Source of the DNA: Athripsodes cinereus
Taxonomy: Eukaryota; Arthropoda; Insecta; Trichoptera; Leptoceridae
DNA length: 64,000 bases
Direction of reading: 5' to 3'
Assembly (NCBI GenBank): GCA_947579605.1
Contig: OX388310.1
Location: 1,860,001 to 1,924,000 of the forward strand
The notes under the pieces are model-generated. The model was given only the letters and a program-made list of their open reading frames with translations, had not been told where the DNA came from and did not search any database. Below are positions 53,115 through 64,000 of the stretch, in pieces. The stretch's first letter is position 1. Every line of letters starts with the position of its first letter. The position numbers and the translations under genes are program-made.

Positions 53115-53900
53115 CATGTTCGCATACATTGAAGGAGACCCACCGATCACCCGGATAGCGCAGAAGTCTGAGGACTTCCATTTATCCGAATTCTACACTA
53201 CACAAATTTTGTCCACACCGGAGGCGCCATAGTGGGCAGCCTGAGGGGATGGCCGGCCAAAAAAAAACACCATAACCTCCATGTGTGGAATCTTTTGACT
53301 ACACTCCTTTGATGTCCCTCTAGCCGAGAGAAGCAAATACATTCACAATATAAACCCAACGATACATTAACAAAGACATTCCCTTAACCCAGAAAAATAA
53401 ATCAATATTCAAAACAAAATAATAGAAATAAAAACAATAAATAAAAATTATGAACAGAGAGCCGAGTTGAGGTGTCCGGAAACTTCTTTTGGTATTCATG
53501 CCGGTGAACCCGAGGGTCGCCGATGCCGGAGTCTTTGTAGACATGCTTCCCTCCCCAAGGGACATCCCTCCCTGACCTAAGACTCTCCACCAAGGGAGAC
53601 AGGACAGCACAAAAAAACGAAGAAACGAGTTCGCTCGCGACAGCCACGATCACACAAGGCAAAATCAACCATCAAGCTCATCCAGGTAAGCCGGGGGTGA
53701 GCCCGGCTCACGCAGAAGGTCCCACCGAGACACCCAGACATCCGCAAACTCCAAGAAGGCCCTGAAATTTCTCGGACAAATCATTAACTCCCCAGACCAA
53801 ACGGGACCACGGGTCGTCCGTCAGCCCTAACTCAAAGAGCTTGGCTTTAAGCTCCCCGTGTCCCGTAAGGAGACATTTTCGAAAAAACAAAGCGCTACCT
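53115..53900 (-). mobile_element. LINE family G, 3' portion (C-terminus plus 3' UTR)
   Basis: The minus strand from about 53890 encodes 'RKCLLTGHGELKAKLFELGL' and 'TDDPWSRL', a 'LTGHxxxKAxLxxLGLxDxPxCRxC'-like segment typical of LINE C-termini, then a frame ending at 53708. The rest is a GC-richer 3' UTR collinear with 16790-17320, finishing with the compound hairpin at 53151-53189. Frames read through the UTR on the minus strand are not coding. The RT itself is not present. The clade is uncertain; R1-like is possible. Confidence 0.7.
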
Positions 53901-53964
53901 ATTGGTTTTTATGCCTACTTGTTGAAATAAAATTTAATAGAAATTTAAAGTTTGATTAATTTTT

Positions 53965-54205
53965 GGCAGCCAGTGTGACATCACGAAGGCGTGACACTTT
54001 TGCCTTTGACTCACGAGGTCTCAGAGCCAATTTCCTGCCAGGGCAAAATAAAAAACGCCCTTTTTCAAATTATTCCAGGCCTGGATATTACACGTGATTA
54101 TTGGATTGTATATATGCATGTTTCATCACACACACTCCATAATACAATATACGTAATTATATGAATTTGGGACTAGCTCCATTTGTGTTTTCGTTTTTTG
54201 AATAC
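53965..54205 (+). repeat. tRNA-derived SINE D, diverged
   Basis: Head 'gccagtgtgacatcacgaag' with 'gcctttgactcacgagg', a damaged box B, then 'cctgccagggcaaaataaaa' and the D body to 'atttgggactagctccattt'. Confidence 0.7.
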
Positions 54206-54214
54206 ATATCTATG

Positions 54215-54370
54215 TTAATGTTATAAACTCAAATACAGCCTTATACAACTTTCACAATAAGCTTAAAGCTTGTGTCGTGAAAGGGGAGTTTGCCCGCACC
54301 TGGTATCGAACCATGGACCTAACGTCCACGAGGCCGAGACTCTACGTCCAGGCTACCGACAAACTCCAAT
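54215..54370 (-). repeat. tRNA-derived SINE E
   Basis: Minus-strand box B GGTTCGATACC (54302-54312) and box A-like TAGCCTGGACGTAGAG (about 54339-54354), then the E body ('cacaagctttaagcttattg'). Confidence 0.75.
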
Positions 54371-54374
54371 TGTC

Positions 54375-56240
54375 TACGGACTTTGTCTATATTAAGTTAC
54401 GTTTATAATATACGATATTTTATTATTTTACGATATCTAAGTATTTTATCTTGCTTAGTACTTACATATGTAAATGTTTGTTCAACACGCACAGTATTTT
54501 GAGAATCTTCACCATAGTTGTCAACGATACACCTATATTCCACCAGTCATTCAGGTATCTCATCCACAATAGATTCATCATATTGTATAGGGTGGCACTG
54601 ATGAAAAGTTCACACAATATTATTCTGTCGCGATTTTTAATATTTCCTATACTTTTTATTACTTTCTCACCATACATACAGTTCCAACGTCTCCATACAG
54701 GGACGGTTCCTTCTTACGGACATTGTTGCGGCGCATTTCCTTGAAAAATTTAATGAGTTCACATATTTTATATATTATATTAGGTATTTCAACATTTTTT
54801 TTGTACAAAAATCACCACTTAATAATATTTTTAAACCGTACGGTACATCTTTATTCGTTTTCATATGTGAGAACCAGGATTTAAAACGTTTTGAGCTACG
54901 TGTTTTTTTTTCTATTTTAACTGTTTATCTATTTTATTTAATTGTCTTATTTGTATTTTAAGTAAACTGTGTTGTGTCTTTAGTAATAAAACTAGTGTGC
55001 ACATTCTATAAATTTATTCAGTGGAACGCCTGGAAAAAACTATTCTCCTACTCTTATCCGTAAGTTTTTGTGTGTCCTGTAAAGGCTGTTGTTCAAAAAA
55101 ATTAAGACACCTTTCATTATTTATATATTGGTCACAACTCAACGAATTCCATGATTGGACAAATTGAAACAAGTGTTTCATTCTACTATAACAAAAAATT
55201 TACACATTTTTTTTGTTTATGAACATTTTAAAATATAACTCGTTTTCAAGACAGATGAATTGGACATTTCAAAATATAACTCGTTTTCAAGACAGATGAA
55301 TATGTCATTTAAAAGGGCACAACAAGGACTAAAATACTATGTATGTTTATAAGCCCCTTCGTCCGAAATTCGACATGGTGTAGTTTCGCTTCAACTTACA
55401 GAAATATGTTCCACCCCACTAGTCGAACGCACCAGCCGCCTCTGGGTACAATACAATATTTTTGTTGCACTAAGGGGTGTATGTATGAATCTTACGATGA
55501 AAAATCCTAAACACACTTCGTAATATTTTGGCTTTTGTTATGTTTTGATTAAGAACTTGTTCAACTGTAAACGCAGTATGAATGAAGTGCGGATTGCTTC
55601 GAGGAGTCTTTGTATTCTCTGTGTCACAATTTATTGATATTGTTCATATTATTTCTACAAACCTACTAATATGAGAACACTTTTGTTTTGAAAATCTGAC
55701 AACTTTTTTTTATTCCTTAACATATTATCACCAACACTTATTTTACCTCTACGATTACTATTAAATTTGACATTATTTCTTATAAATATAAATTTACTTT
55801 GTTTTTTGGTATATTATTTGTATTTTCATTTATTTGATCATTTAACGGAATTTCTATTTATATTTTTATTATAATAGTTTGTTACCAGACAGGCAGCTAA
55901 GCTGATATGTCTGATCTCAATACTATTGTCACAATAACAACTATATAATTAATAATAATACATAAAATTAAAATACAGGCCAATAAAAATCAAACACCTT
56001 TAAATTTAAATGACGAAACAGTAAGTCCGCGACTAAACTATTTAATTATTTTGTTAGAGTCTTCGGGTAGGAAGGAACTTCATGCCAGACACCTCAATGA
56101 TCTCAACCTCATGTTGACAAATTTGTGTCAAACAGGTAGTTGACTATTGCGGAAATGTATGGGGAAACCGAGGGTTTTTGGTTATGTTAGATCAGGTAAT
56201 AAATACAAAAAAATATCAAAAAAATATATCATAAAAATCA
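54375..56240. other. AT-rich interval with repeat pieces
   Basis: Family C head at 55020-55110; arm relative of the 23049 fold-back element at about 55155-55190 ('attgaaacaagtgtttcatt'); a tandem duplication of a 'caaaatataactcgttttcaagacagatgaa'-type segment spanning 55230-55305 (two copies, about 38-bp spacing). No gene recognised. Confidence 0.5.
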
Positions 56241-56244
56241 AAAT

Positions 56245-56514
56245 ATGATTGATGATTCGTGTAGGAAATGTCTGACCAAACCGGAAACAATACAACACAT
56301 GGTTTTAGGTCGTTCTACTCTCGCTCAAACTGAATATACTAATAGACATTATCATGTCCCAAAAATAATATATCAAATAATATATCAAAATTTAGCAATT
56401 AAACATAATCTAATAAACTCGCAAAATATAATACCTTATTATAAATACAACCCGAAAACGGTTTTAGAAAATCAAAATTACAGGATCTATTATGATAAAA
56501 CAATAATAATATGA
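56245..56514 (+). pseudogene. LINE ORF C-terminal fragment
   Basis: An open frame of 89 codons reads DDSCRKCLTKPETIQHMVLG, then 'YTNRHYHVPKIIYQIIYQNL' and 'IIPYYKYNPKTVLENQNYRI' before TGA at about 56514. A C-x-x-C...E-T-x-x-H-x knuckle followed by 'TEYxxRHxxVxxIIxQxLA' and 'PYYKYxPxxVLExxxYxxYxD' is a C-terminal arrangement I associate with a widespread invertebrate LINE group. The fourth zinc ligand seems lost (Arg in its place) and 'IIYQ' is duplicated. Upstream coding is not recognisable. Confidence 0.6.
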
Positions 56515-56718
56515 AGACTTATCTGATGTATCTGATATAATGCTGAGAAGTGTGGATGGCAAATCTGCCGCCGTGTAAAAAAAATATACCTACCTATTCA
56601 TAATTAATAATCATACCTATATCTTACAATCGATTACATTTTATTTATAAAAATAATAAATAAATCATAAATGAGATATTTGAATATTTTGATTGTTTGT
56701 ATGATATAAATGATAATA

Positions 56719-57409
56719 CGGCCAATTCTGAATCATAAAATAGTTTAGTTGCACTAACTAAGTCAACTTAGTGTGAGAAGATAGTCGAGTCATGATAATT
56801 AGTTCTAATTCGTATTCACAGTTTTCCGTACTAATTTAGTTCATTAGTTCATTTTGACACCTTAGTACAACTATAAATTTCGAGAATCTATGGATTTCGT
56901 ATTCAGAATGAAATTTTAGTTGACAGCCGACGACTAAAATAAGTTGGATTTGGCAGAATTTTATTCGCGACTTTTAATGTGCGAATATTATTAGTTGCTG
57001 TCACATTACCGCAGAATATTGCTATATTTTGGAAGTGTTAAGTTGTTTTTTCAATTAAAAGTAAAAATTTATATTTTTAGGGCAACTCTTAGCATGTATA
57101 AATTGTAAAATTACACCACCACCGACGCAAATACGAACGTCAAAATATATCGGCAAATCTGACATTTCACAATTTTCACGCGCGACAACTATTAAATTGT
57201 TGCCAGAAGTGTAAATCGGAACGTGAAAAACATTTTGTATTGCGGCATCACTGACTAATATTAGTTTGTCCCATAGATTTTACCGTTTGCACTTGGTGGT
57301 TCTCGAGTTTATAGTTGTTTATAGTTCATAACTAATGCTGAATACTACATAATAACTAATATTAATCAACTTTTTAGTTAGTTAGTTCATTAAGATTCAG
57401 AATTGGCCC
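56719..57409. mobile_element. 691-bp TA-flanked MITE
   Basis: Ends (C/G)GGCCAATTCTGAATC in inverted orientation, TA on both sides (56717-56718 and 57410-57411) and many subterminal 'ttagt/actaa' words. Non-coding. TA target and length fit a Tc1/mariner-related MITE, but the terminal sequence itself does not prove the superfamily. Confidence 0.7.
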
Positions 57410-57439
57410 TATTTTAAAAGTAAAAAATATAATAAAGTC

Positions 57440-57690
57440 ATCAGTCCCCGATCAACACTAGGTATCCCATTCTATTCTGCATGGCATTTTCAAATGACCT
57501 GTAAAAGGTTAGTCTTTGCTTTAAAACCTCACGTACGAAACAATTTATTCACATCTAACATTCAGCAATGAAGCGTGCCACCAATTCTGAATGTCTTAAT
57601 TTTTTGGGTTGGCATGGAGGCAACAATTGGCATATTAGTCCGCTAGCTACCCCACTAGTTCGATATGCTGTGATGGTATAGTAGGAGTTG
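57440..57690 (+). repeat. SINE-like family C, near full length
   Basis: 'gcattttcaaatgacctgta', 'cagcaatgaagcgtgccacc', 'ttggcatggaggcaac', 'ccccactagttcgatatgct', then 'gatggtatagtagg'. Confidence 0.7.
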
Positions 57691-58044
57691 TAATAGATTG
57701 CGATTTCACAAGATAGAATATAAATATTATGTGAAGTAGGTATGTAGTGTGTTCGTCTTTTGTAGAGTCACTTCACATACACCTCATTACTGCGAATATA
57801 AGAGTTGGGAATTTCAATTACTGCCAGACAACTACTATTATACTTGTTGATTATTTTCTAGTGCCCTCACACCTACATATGTACGGAAATAATGCGTAGA
57901 ATAAAATGTATGTAATGTTTTAATTAAAAATATGGATGATATATAATAACTATATTCACCAATGATGCAACCTAAAGTTTACATTATATATGGATTAAGT
58001 TGACGTTAATTTTTGAAAACTCAATTTTTGCAAATGACTTGTAA

Positions 58045-58300
58045 ATACCGTGGAGCACCTGGTAAAGAATTGGTCTCCCAATTTTTTCCATAAGTTTTCG
58101 AGTGTCCTGTAAAAGGCAGGTGTGCAAAAAAATTATGATATTTTACATCTCAAATTCAGCGATGAGATTTGCCACCAATCTTGAATGTCTTTATTTTATA
58201 TTGGCACGGAGAGGACAGCTTGCATGTTAATTATATGCAGCTGGTCTGCTGGCTACCCTATTTGTGGGATATGCCGTGATGGCATGGTAGTAGTAGCAGT
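58045..58300 (+). repeat. SINE-like family C, best-preserved copy
   Basis: Runs from 'ataccgtggagcacctggta' through 'aagttttcgagtgtcctgta', 'cagcgatgagatttgccacc', 'ttggcacggagaggacagct', 'gcagctggtctgctggctac' and 'tttgtgggatatgccgtgat' to a (gta)n tail at 58287-58301, about 255 bp. No box A/B is evident. It abuts the hammerhead motif at 58309. Confidence 0.8.
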
Positions 58301-58304
58301 AGTT

Positions 58305-58360
58305 ATTAACCGCTAGCCGACTTTCAAGAGCTTCCGCTCTCATCATCAGGCTAACGTTAT
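58305..58360 (-). ncRNA. Hammerhead-like motif, family B (copy B5)
   Basis: CUGAUGA (plus 58343-58349), stem II GAGAGC-GGAA-GCUCUU, GAAA (58322-58325), stem III AGU-CG-GCU and H17 = A (58314). The core is intact, with A rather than C at the cleavage position, which hammerheads tolerate. The rest of the fold-back element is missing. Confidence 0.5.
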
Positions 58361-58959
58361 GTAGCATTGAAAGTGTGTGCACAAAAAGTGTGTCAACAAT
58401 ATTTATAAAATAAATAAGTACAATTTTTAAATAAGCCGACATGATTACCTACATAATTATAATTAATTCTATAAAAATAAATATGTATATTTCCTCATGA
58501 CTTCTTTGACCCCAAATGTATTTTTATAACATTAAAATCTACGTTTTAAACTAAGTTTATATTCATTTACCTACTTTGAAACCCTTTTCTACGAAAAATC
58601 CATAAATAAAATAATATGAATCATCCCTTACGCTTGGCGCTAGTCTTAAAGGGTGCGTATCCAATGTAGGCAGCTGAAATAACAACAATAATATTAACAA
58701 AACGTTGTTCTCACGAGGCGAATATCGTCAGGAAACCAAAATATCGTTAACCATTTGAACCGTGTAAACAAATTGACAGTAAGTCTGAAACGATAAAAAC
58801 CAGTAAAAACGATATCATCTCAAGTTGACCACCTATAGTAAAAACTTTACAACCTATAAACTTTATAATGTTTCCAGTTTTGTTACTGTTGTTTTCTTTG
58901 TTGTTGGTTTGTGGCGTTTGTTTTCTTAATTAAAAGGCGCCTTATAACCTCTACTATAT

Positions 58960-59090
58960 GACATCGCACTTTAGCGATAAACTCGCCCTCTGTACATTGA
59001 ATCTATAATTGTTATTTTTATGCCACTATTTCATTATGTAATATTGTAACCAATGTACATATAGTGAAGAATAAAATAAATAAATAAATA
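58960..59090 (+). repeat. LINE 3' UTR, family F
   Basis: 'gcgataaactcgccctctgt', 'gtaaccaatgtacatatagt', then an (aaat)n tail. The stretches 58365-58955 and 59095-59765 contain nothing recognised. Confidence 0.7.
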
Positions 59091-59769
59091 TGTAACATTT
59101 TCAACTAATAATAAACACTCCACGATCTCCATCTAGAAGTTCGCCATTTTGATAATAACGTCAAAATCAATACGCATCTGACGACAGAATGAATCTATAC
59201 CGGTGGACTGTGTGAACACGTTTGACGATCAATTGACGACCGACGGATTTTGTTTTTTTATGCAAGCGAAATCGTCAGGCCTTTATGTCGCCTCGCATGA
59301 ACACCACATAATATTAAAGTTGATTTACATTTGTAATAATGAAGTCGGGATAGTATTAATAATTCAAATATTTCTCAATTTAACTGCGCCTAATAAAAGG
59401 ATTTTTTTTATTTTCCTCCTCATTTACCGGCAAAAATAATAATATTATTTTGAAAACGGTCCGTTTTACCAACTCTCTCCCTCTCTCTTGCCAACATGCA
59501 TATTCATTAAATAATTAAAATTCGCCCTTTTTCTTCTACCCGCCTATCCTTTTTTACACTTTCCTGGATTCGTTCTTATAATTCAGCTGTGAATACGAGA
59601 ATCATTTCACACACAGTGAAAAAACTAAACATGAAACTTATTAAATTATTTTTAAAATGTACAAAGATTAATACCTAAAGAAACAATAAATATTGCAAAT
59701 TATAACATTTTTTTCCAAAGGAAATTTTATAAAAATATAAATATAATACGAATACTAGTATGAAGAAAA

Positions 59770-60060
59770 GGTATCATCAAAGGCAACATTCTTGTCTTTG
59801 AGTCATGAGGTCCCGAGTTCGAATTTCCGCCAGGGCAAAATGAAGAAAGTGACTTTCCAGATTGTTCTGGGTTCGAATGTCATGAATATCCTGTAAAAAC
59901 AGATGTTTGATAAAAAACATTGATCGATAGTTTTTGCCACCCATCCTGAAAATATTATTTTTTATGTTATAACAGATTAAACGTTTATTGTGGCTAGTCT
60001 GCTGGCTACCCCATTTTGAGATATGCCCTGATGGGATAGTAGAAGTAGTAGTAATTATCA
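59770..60060 (+). repeat. SINE D head joined to SINE-like family C 3' part
   Basis: 59775-59880: 'attcttgtctttgagtcatg', box B-like GAGTTCGAATTTCC (about 59815-59828), 'gccagggcaaaatgaagaa'. From 59885: 'atcctgtaaaaacagatg', 'gccacccatcctgaaaat', 'ctgctggctaccccattttg', 'atatgccctgatgg'. Confidence 0.6.
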
Positions 60061-60199
60061 CTGTTTTTTAGTTGTATTTTATTTCCTGTAATTCATGACG
60101 AATGTATTTTTTATTAAGGCACAATAAGAAGCATTGCATGTTTGGCGTAGTTCGTTGGCTACACCACATGTCGGAAATGCTGTGTTGGCGGTTAAGATA

Positions 60200-60410
60200 G
60201 GCGGTTAAATGAATTGTATATAGGTATGTGCATCGTTTCGTTAGTACCCATAATATAAGATTCCTATTCTAGTTTGGGACTAGCTCGCGAACCTTGAACA
60301 CTTCCTTAAGAAGAATTTGCATGAAGAGTATGGATGACATAGGAACTGGCATTCCTGCAACATCCATGGGTGAGGTAGGGTGCAACCGTTAATGTGGGAC
60401 TAGCTCGACT
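60200..60410 (+). repeat. SINE D 3' region interrupted by an unclassified repeat
   Basis: 'ttagtacccataatataaga' and 'tagtttgggactagctcgcg', then a segment shared with 21665-21730 ('gtatggatgacataggaact', 'tgaggtagggtgcaaccgtt'), after which 'gtgggactagctcgactgtg' resumes the SINE D end. This looks like a small insertion of about 110 bp in the SINE. Confidence 0.5.
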
Positions 60411-60414
60411 GTGT

Positions 60415-61765
60415 TAATTATTATCTTTGTTCGTAAAAAAATAATCTCCAATTTGTTTCTAAGCTGAATTGTAAGGTTCAAAATAAAGACGAAAAAACGC
60501 AATGATTAGAATGTACGCATGAGTGAAAAATCTGAAAAAAAAAAGAAAACTACACCTCAACGGATGAGGTGCGGGGTCGTATTGTGTTATTTGCTAAGAA
60601 TTATTATTTCTAAAAGTACCTGGAACTTTTTGTAATTACCCTCAATACAAGCTTTCATCTCCCATATATGCTTCCTTCTACTTTCGCTTCTTTTCCTCTT
60701 CTTGTACATATTATTAATCTTTGCATTGTCACGATGTGGAAAGCAGCGGAAACAATTTTTTTTTATCACCCCCTTAAAAAAAAGCCGAAAATGCGCACAA
60801 ATTATACCTTTTGTAAAAGAATATTGTGATCTCATTTTTTACTGATCTCTATGAAGGTAAAAGTAATTTTAAAACATGAATGTTTGCCTATCCAAGTTCT
60901 GGACTTTTTTCTCACTTTTTGGTATTCAAGTCAAAAAATTAAACAGTAGGGTGAGTCAAAATAGCTGAAAGGTTTACAAAAAAAATATGGTTCAATGAAT
61001 GGTTCTTGAAATGTGGATTTATTTAAAATTATTATAGTATTATTAAAAATGTATTATTCGGTTAAATTTTATATTACTAAAATTATATTATTCATTAAAC
61101 AATAAAAATATTTATTCCCGACAGCGGCCCTGTGTGTTGTTTACTTCCAAAATTGTTTTTATTCAGTGAGGGCATTGACCGCATTGTCCTTGTTTTGCAC
61201 TTGCTTCTACGTTAACATCTCATTTTGGCTTGCGGACGCGCGCTGTTTTGTCTATTTTATTTATTGTGAAGCTATTTTTTTAATTATTATTTTGTCAAAT
61301 GAATTTATAAATTTTCTTCTTCTTCTTTACGTGTGTTTGGGCCAATTCTAATTTATGGTTGATTTCGGGTTGTTCCTATGTGGAGGTGAAATGGTTTGTG
61401 CGAAATGTTTCATTTATCAAAAATTGTCACAATTCTTCCGACCCTTGCAGCAATAATATTGTGGTCCTATAATTTTTTCTTCCTTACCAGTATTCAATGT
61501 GAATCCATACATACCGCATCGCCTATAACTTGATACCGCATCAATATAATTTCACCGCTTATAAATAATATATAAATATACAAACCCGCATAAATTAATA
61601 TTAAAAATTACCGCACATTAAATCAATTATTAATATATATACAAAGAAGTGAATTTGTGTGAGAGGCAAGGCGAATTCCAGGTTCCAGAATCCTCATCCA
61701 GAAAGTAAGTGGAACATTCTTGCATTTCTTATCATCTTCATCTTTGAACAACGCACCCGCATCAC
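60415..61765. other. AT-rich non-coding interval
   Basis: No gene recognised. Confidence 0.5.
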
Positions 61766-61940
61766 CAACGTGTCTTTTCTGTTCCCCCCCGACGTTGACC
61801 TGAAAAAATCTTGTCTGTTCTTGTCTGTATAACGTTTACCTTCTGTGAAATATAGGCATATTTTACTCGAATTCGGGTGCTTTGCATTTATGAAGCAAAG
61901 AAAGGATAGAGAAATCATGGATTGTATCCATGATTTCTCT
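61765..61940 (-). repeat. LINE 3' trace ending in a palindrome
   Basis: 61770-61810 resembles the minus-strand 3' end of the 36575 LINE ('gtgtcttttctgttcccccc', 'cgacgttgac'). A perfect 15-bp-arm palindrome (agagaaatcatggat, loop TGT) lies at 61908-61940. The relation between them is a guess. Confidence 0.35.
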
Positions 61941-61944
61941 TTTA

Positions 61945-63175
61945 ATTAATTAAAAAATAGTTAACTCGGCTGAGGTAGAACTGCTTCACAAGAAAAGAAG
62001 TTTGTTTCTACACCATACTTCTAAAAAAGCATTGTAGGACATTCGAAAATAAGATAAAGGTAGGCAGCTTCATGACTTCTCGCAAATTTATCATAAAATT
62101 TTAATATCAACGTATTTATGTACCACAAATTTTAAATTTAGGGGAAGGATATAATAATTTTCCTAATTTCAAATGCATAAGTTTAAATGGGGTATGAAGA
62201 TAATTAATGAGATATGGTAATTATTATTATTTCTAGTACTCTAACAGGACATGTTGACTACACCTGGATAATTTATTAATATCATAATATGATTATATAA
62301 TATATGTAACCCAAAACTTTTTAACGTGGTAAAAGCTGAAAAATATTTAAATCAACCCGTCTACATTTAGTTGCTCACGAGAAAACGAATTTTCTTAATT
62401 TTTTTCTTTCTACAAATTCCACAACCGGATCGTGTCATCCGTGAAAGCGTTTAAGTCCTGAAGTTCTCATTGGAATGCGTGTGTGTGACACTCGTTTATC
62501 AGATGGTCGATAGTTTGTGTCATTCCACGTGTGCACGCTAGTGAATCAATCCATCCCTAATTAAGTATATACATAAGTTACAACCTTCATCAAATCTTAT
62601 ACGATTTATTGTACACCACATGTTGTCATCAGTTAAAGTGAAACAATGGAAAAAAATTATATATTCTAAAAATAACATTAGCTAGTTATTACTTGAACTT
62701 TGTTTATGTCAATGTGGAAAGTAAGGTTAGTTTGGCACGGTTGCATTGCCTTTCTCTGCGACATTAACTCACCGTAATGGTCAGGAAACTATACCCGACA
62801 GTCAGACACCACACGGAGAATTTAGATGTCCACGATACTTTGTGGCACTTTCAAACCTGAAAAGTTCACTTTATTAAAAGTTTTGTGTATGTTTTAAGGA
62901 GCAATAAGCTCTCAGTATTCTTTTAATTATGTTATAAAATATTTATCATACTCCATACGTGGGGAAGCAAGTGAACTTTCTGCAAGAAAATAATATACAG
63001 GACGTCAACTACGTGCCATGAAATGAAGGATATTCAAGGTAAGTCAAATAACTACTTCCTCACCGAATTCGAGATATTCAAGATATTGAATATATTAAAC
63101 ATGATGTTTACCAAAACAATCAATTTTTAAAGAAAAAGTGAAAAATATTAAATTCCAAGAATTCCTTAGGTTATA
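61945..63175. other. AT-rich non-coding interval
   Basis: No gene or clear repeat recognised. Confidence 0.5.
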
Positions 63176-63177
63176 AA

Positions 63178-63340
63178 TGATGAATAGGAGAGCATTTACC
63201 TACGAGAAATCGTATGGCAGTGACGGAATCAAAAGGTTTGTGCAAGGATAGGAGGAAGTGCCACTCGATTTTTTTCTGTCTACCTCTCGAGTGAAGCGGC
63301 GTGATGGTATGTATGTATGTATGATGAAAGATCGAAAAAC
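63178..63340 (+). pseudogene. RTE-type LINE 3' fragment
   Basis: Nucleotide-level copy of 49285-49425: 'gaataggagagcattt', 'tatggcagtgacggaa', 'gcaaggataggaggaagtg', 'gaagcggcgtgatggtatgt' and a (gtat)n tail. The short 'LNRRACMKN...' coding is disrupted. Downstream, 63488-63525 is another compound hairpin of the LINE-G type; nothing else is recognised to the end of the window. Confidence 0.7.
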
Positions 63341-64000
63341 GGCGCCAAAAGAACTAATCATCCAAGATTAACATATGTGTAGTTTGATATCGACCTGGTA
63401 GGGTTGGAGATGCCAATACTGGCTTAGTGGTACTATTGGATTTGAGAGAGTTTAAAAAATTGACACTAATTGAAACTAATGATCAAACGGATAAACAGGA
63501 GTCCTTCGTCTCCTGAAATATCCGGAAAAAGAGGTTATTTCATCACTGGTAACGAAAATGGACATATCCGTTTGTATTAAAATGTAAATAGAGCCCAAAA
63601 ATTAACTGAATTTTAACAGCTTTCAATAGAAACTTATTTTTCATATAAATTTCTTAGAATTCGACTGTTTTAGATAATGCAATTCTATAAAAGTTGACGC
63701 AAAGAATACTTCTTCAAAGATAGTTTGTTTTATTTTTTGGATTGATTTTTTGGATACTTTGTTGAATTTGTCTTATTTCAATCCCAAACCTTACACACAT
63801 AAAAATTTAATCGACGAATAATTATTGCGGATTATAAACAAAATCAAATTTCGGGTCCATGCCCCCTTTAAACAGCCCTAAGCTCATTAATTTCACACAT
63901 GGCACTATGTAGATGTCTACCCCAGACTAACCCAAGCTTCAGACAGTACGATTTGTGGGACTTAACACACCTAAAACGACGGTATGTTTTTGTGAATAGA

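Noticed and set aside
53320..53668. Minus-strand frames of 88-96 codons
   Set aside because: They fall in the LINE G 3' UTR, are not conserved as frames between the two copies, and show no domain.
63328..63355. AUGAUGA followed by GAAA near 63330
   Set aside because: C3 is absent, no stem II can form, and the sequence is the microsatellite tail of a LINE.

Overview
This is an AT-rich animal nuclear window, almost certainly from an arthropod and most likely an insect (order unresolved; several LINE families and the Helitron-type end are of kinds common in Lepidoptera and other insects). I found no confident host protein gene, rRNA, tRNA gene or CRISPR array. Nearly everything recognisable is a transposable element or the decayed end of one, many with target-site duplications (TSDs) readable directly from the sequence. 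Boundaries marked 'about' were judged by eye.

Layout. 0-9 kb: non-LTR (LINE) remnants at 1.56, 1.96 and 2.24 kb, a 586-bp RTE-type insertion with a 17-bp TSD (6111-6696), a small TTA-flanked MITE (6809-6926), then two fold-back elements (7372-7938 and about 7944-8208) that carry hammerhead-ribozyme-like motifs. 10-14 kb: a PIF/Harbinger derivative with a transposase remnant (10426-11080), a long inverted-repeat element (11271-11856), RTE copies (11939-12527, 13675-13913) and tRNA-type SINEs. 14-31 kb: MITEs, LINE 3' ends, three-copy repeat family 'A' (copies A1 and A2 here) carrying nested hammerhead-type elements, and a Helitron-type element (29040-30165) split by a LINE. 33-43 kb: SINEs, a LINE with a fold-back 5' junction (36575-37590) beside a 54-bp minisatellite (37631-38257), and a hAT-type MITE with an 8-bp TSD nested in a SINE (41119-41391). 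44-50 kb: the longest open frame, a LINE reverse transcriptase (44038-45882), plus more LINE fragments. 50-52 kb: an internally deleted piggyBac element (50844-51809) inside the third copy of family A. 53-64 kb: LINE 3' ends, SINEs, a TA-flanked MITE and quiet AT-rich DNA.

Most interesting signal: three unrelated fold-back families (7372-7938; the 7944/25318/30552/48362/58305 family; 23049-23227) contain hammerhead-type cores. The better-preserved elements share one architecture: inverted-repeat arms, a one-sided tail of about 35-90 bp, and a TSD of about 8-14 bp. This resembles published descriptions of Penelope-like element termini, but no Penelope reverse transcriptase is present, so these look like non-autonomous, ribozyme-bearing mobile units. 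A second theme is parasitism of LINE machinery: an abundant SINE-like family (called C) shares its 3' hairpin end with the local RTE LINE.
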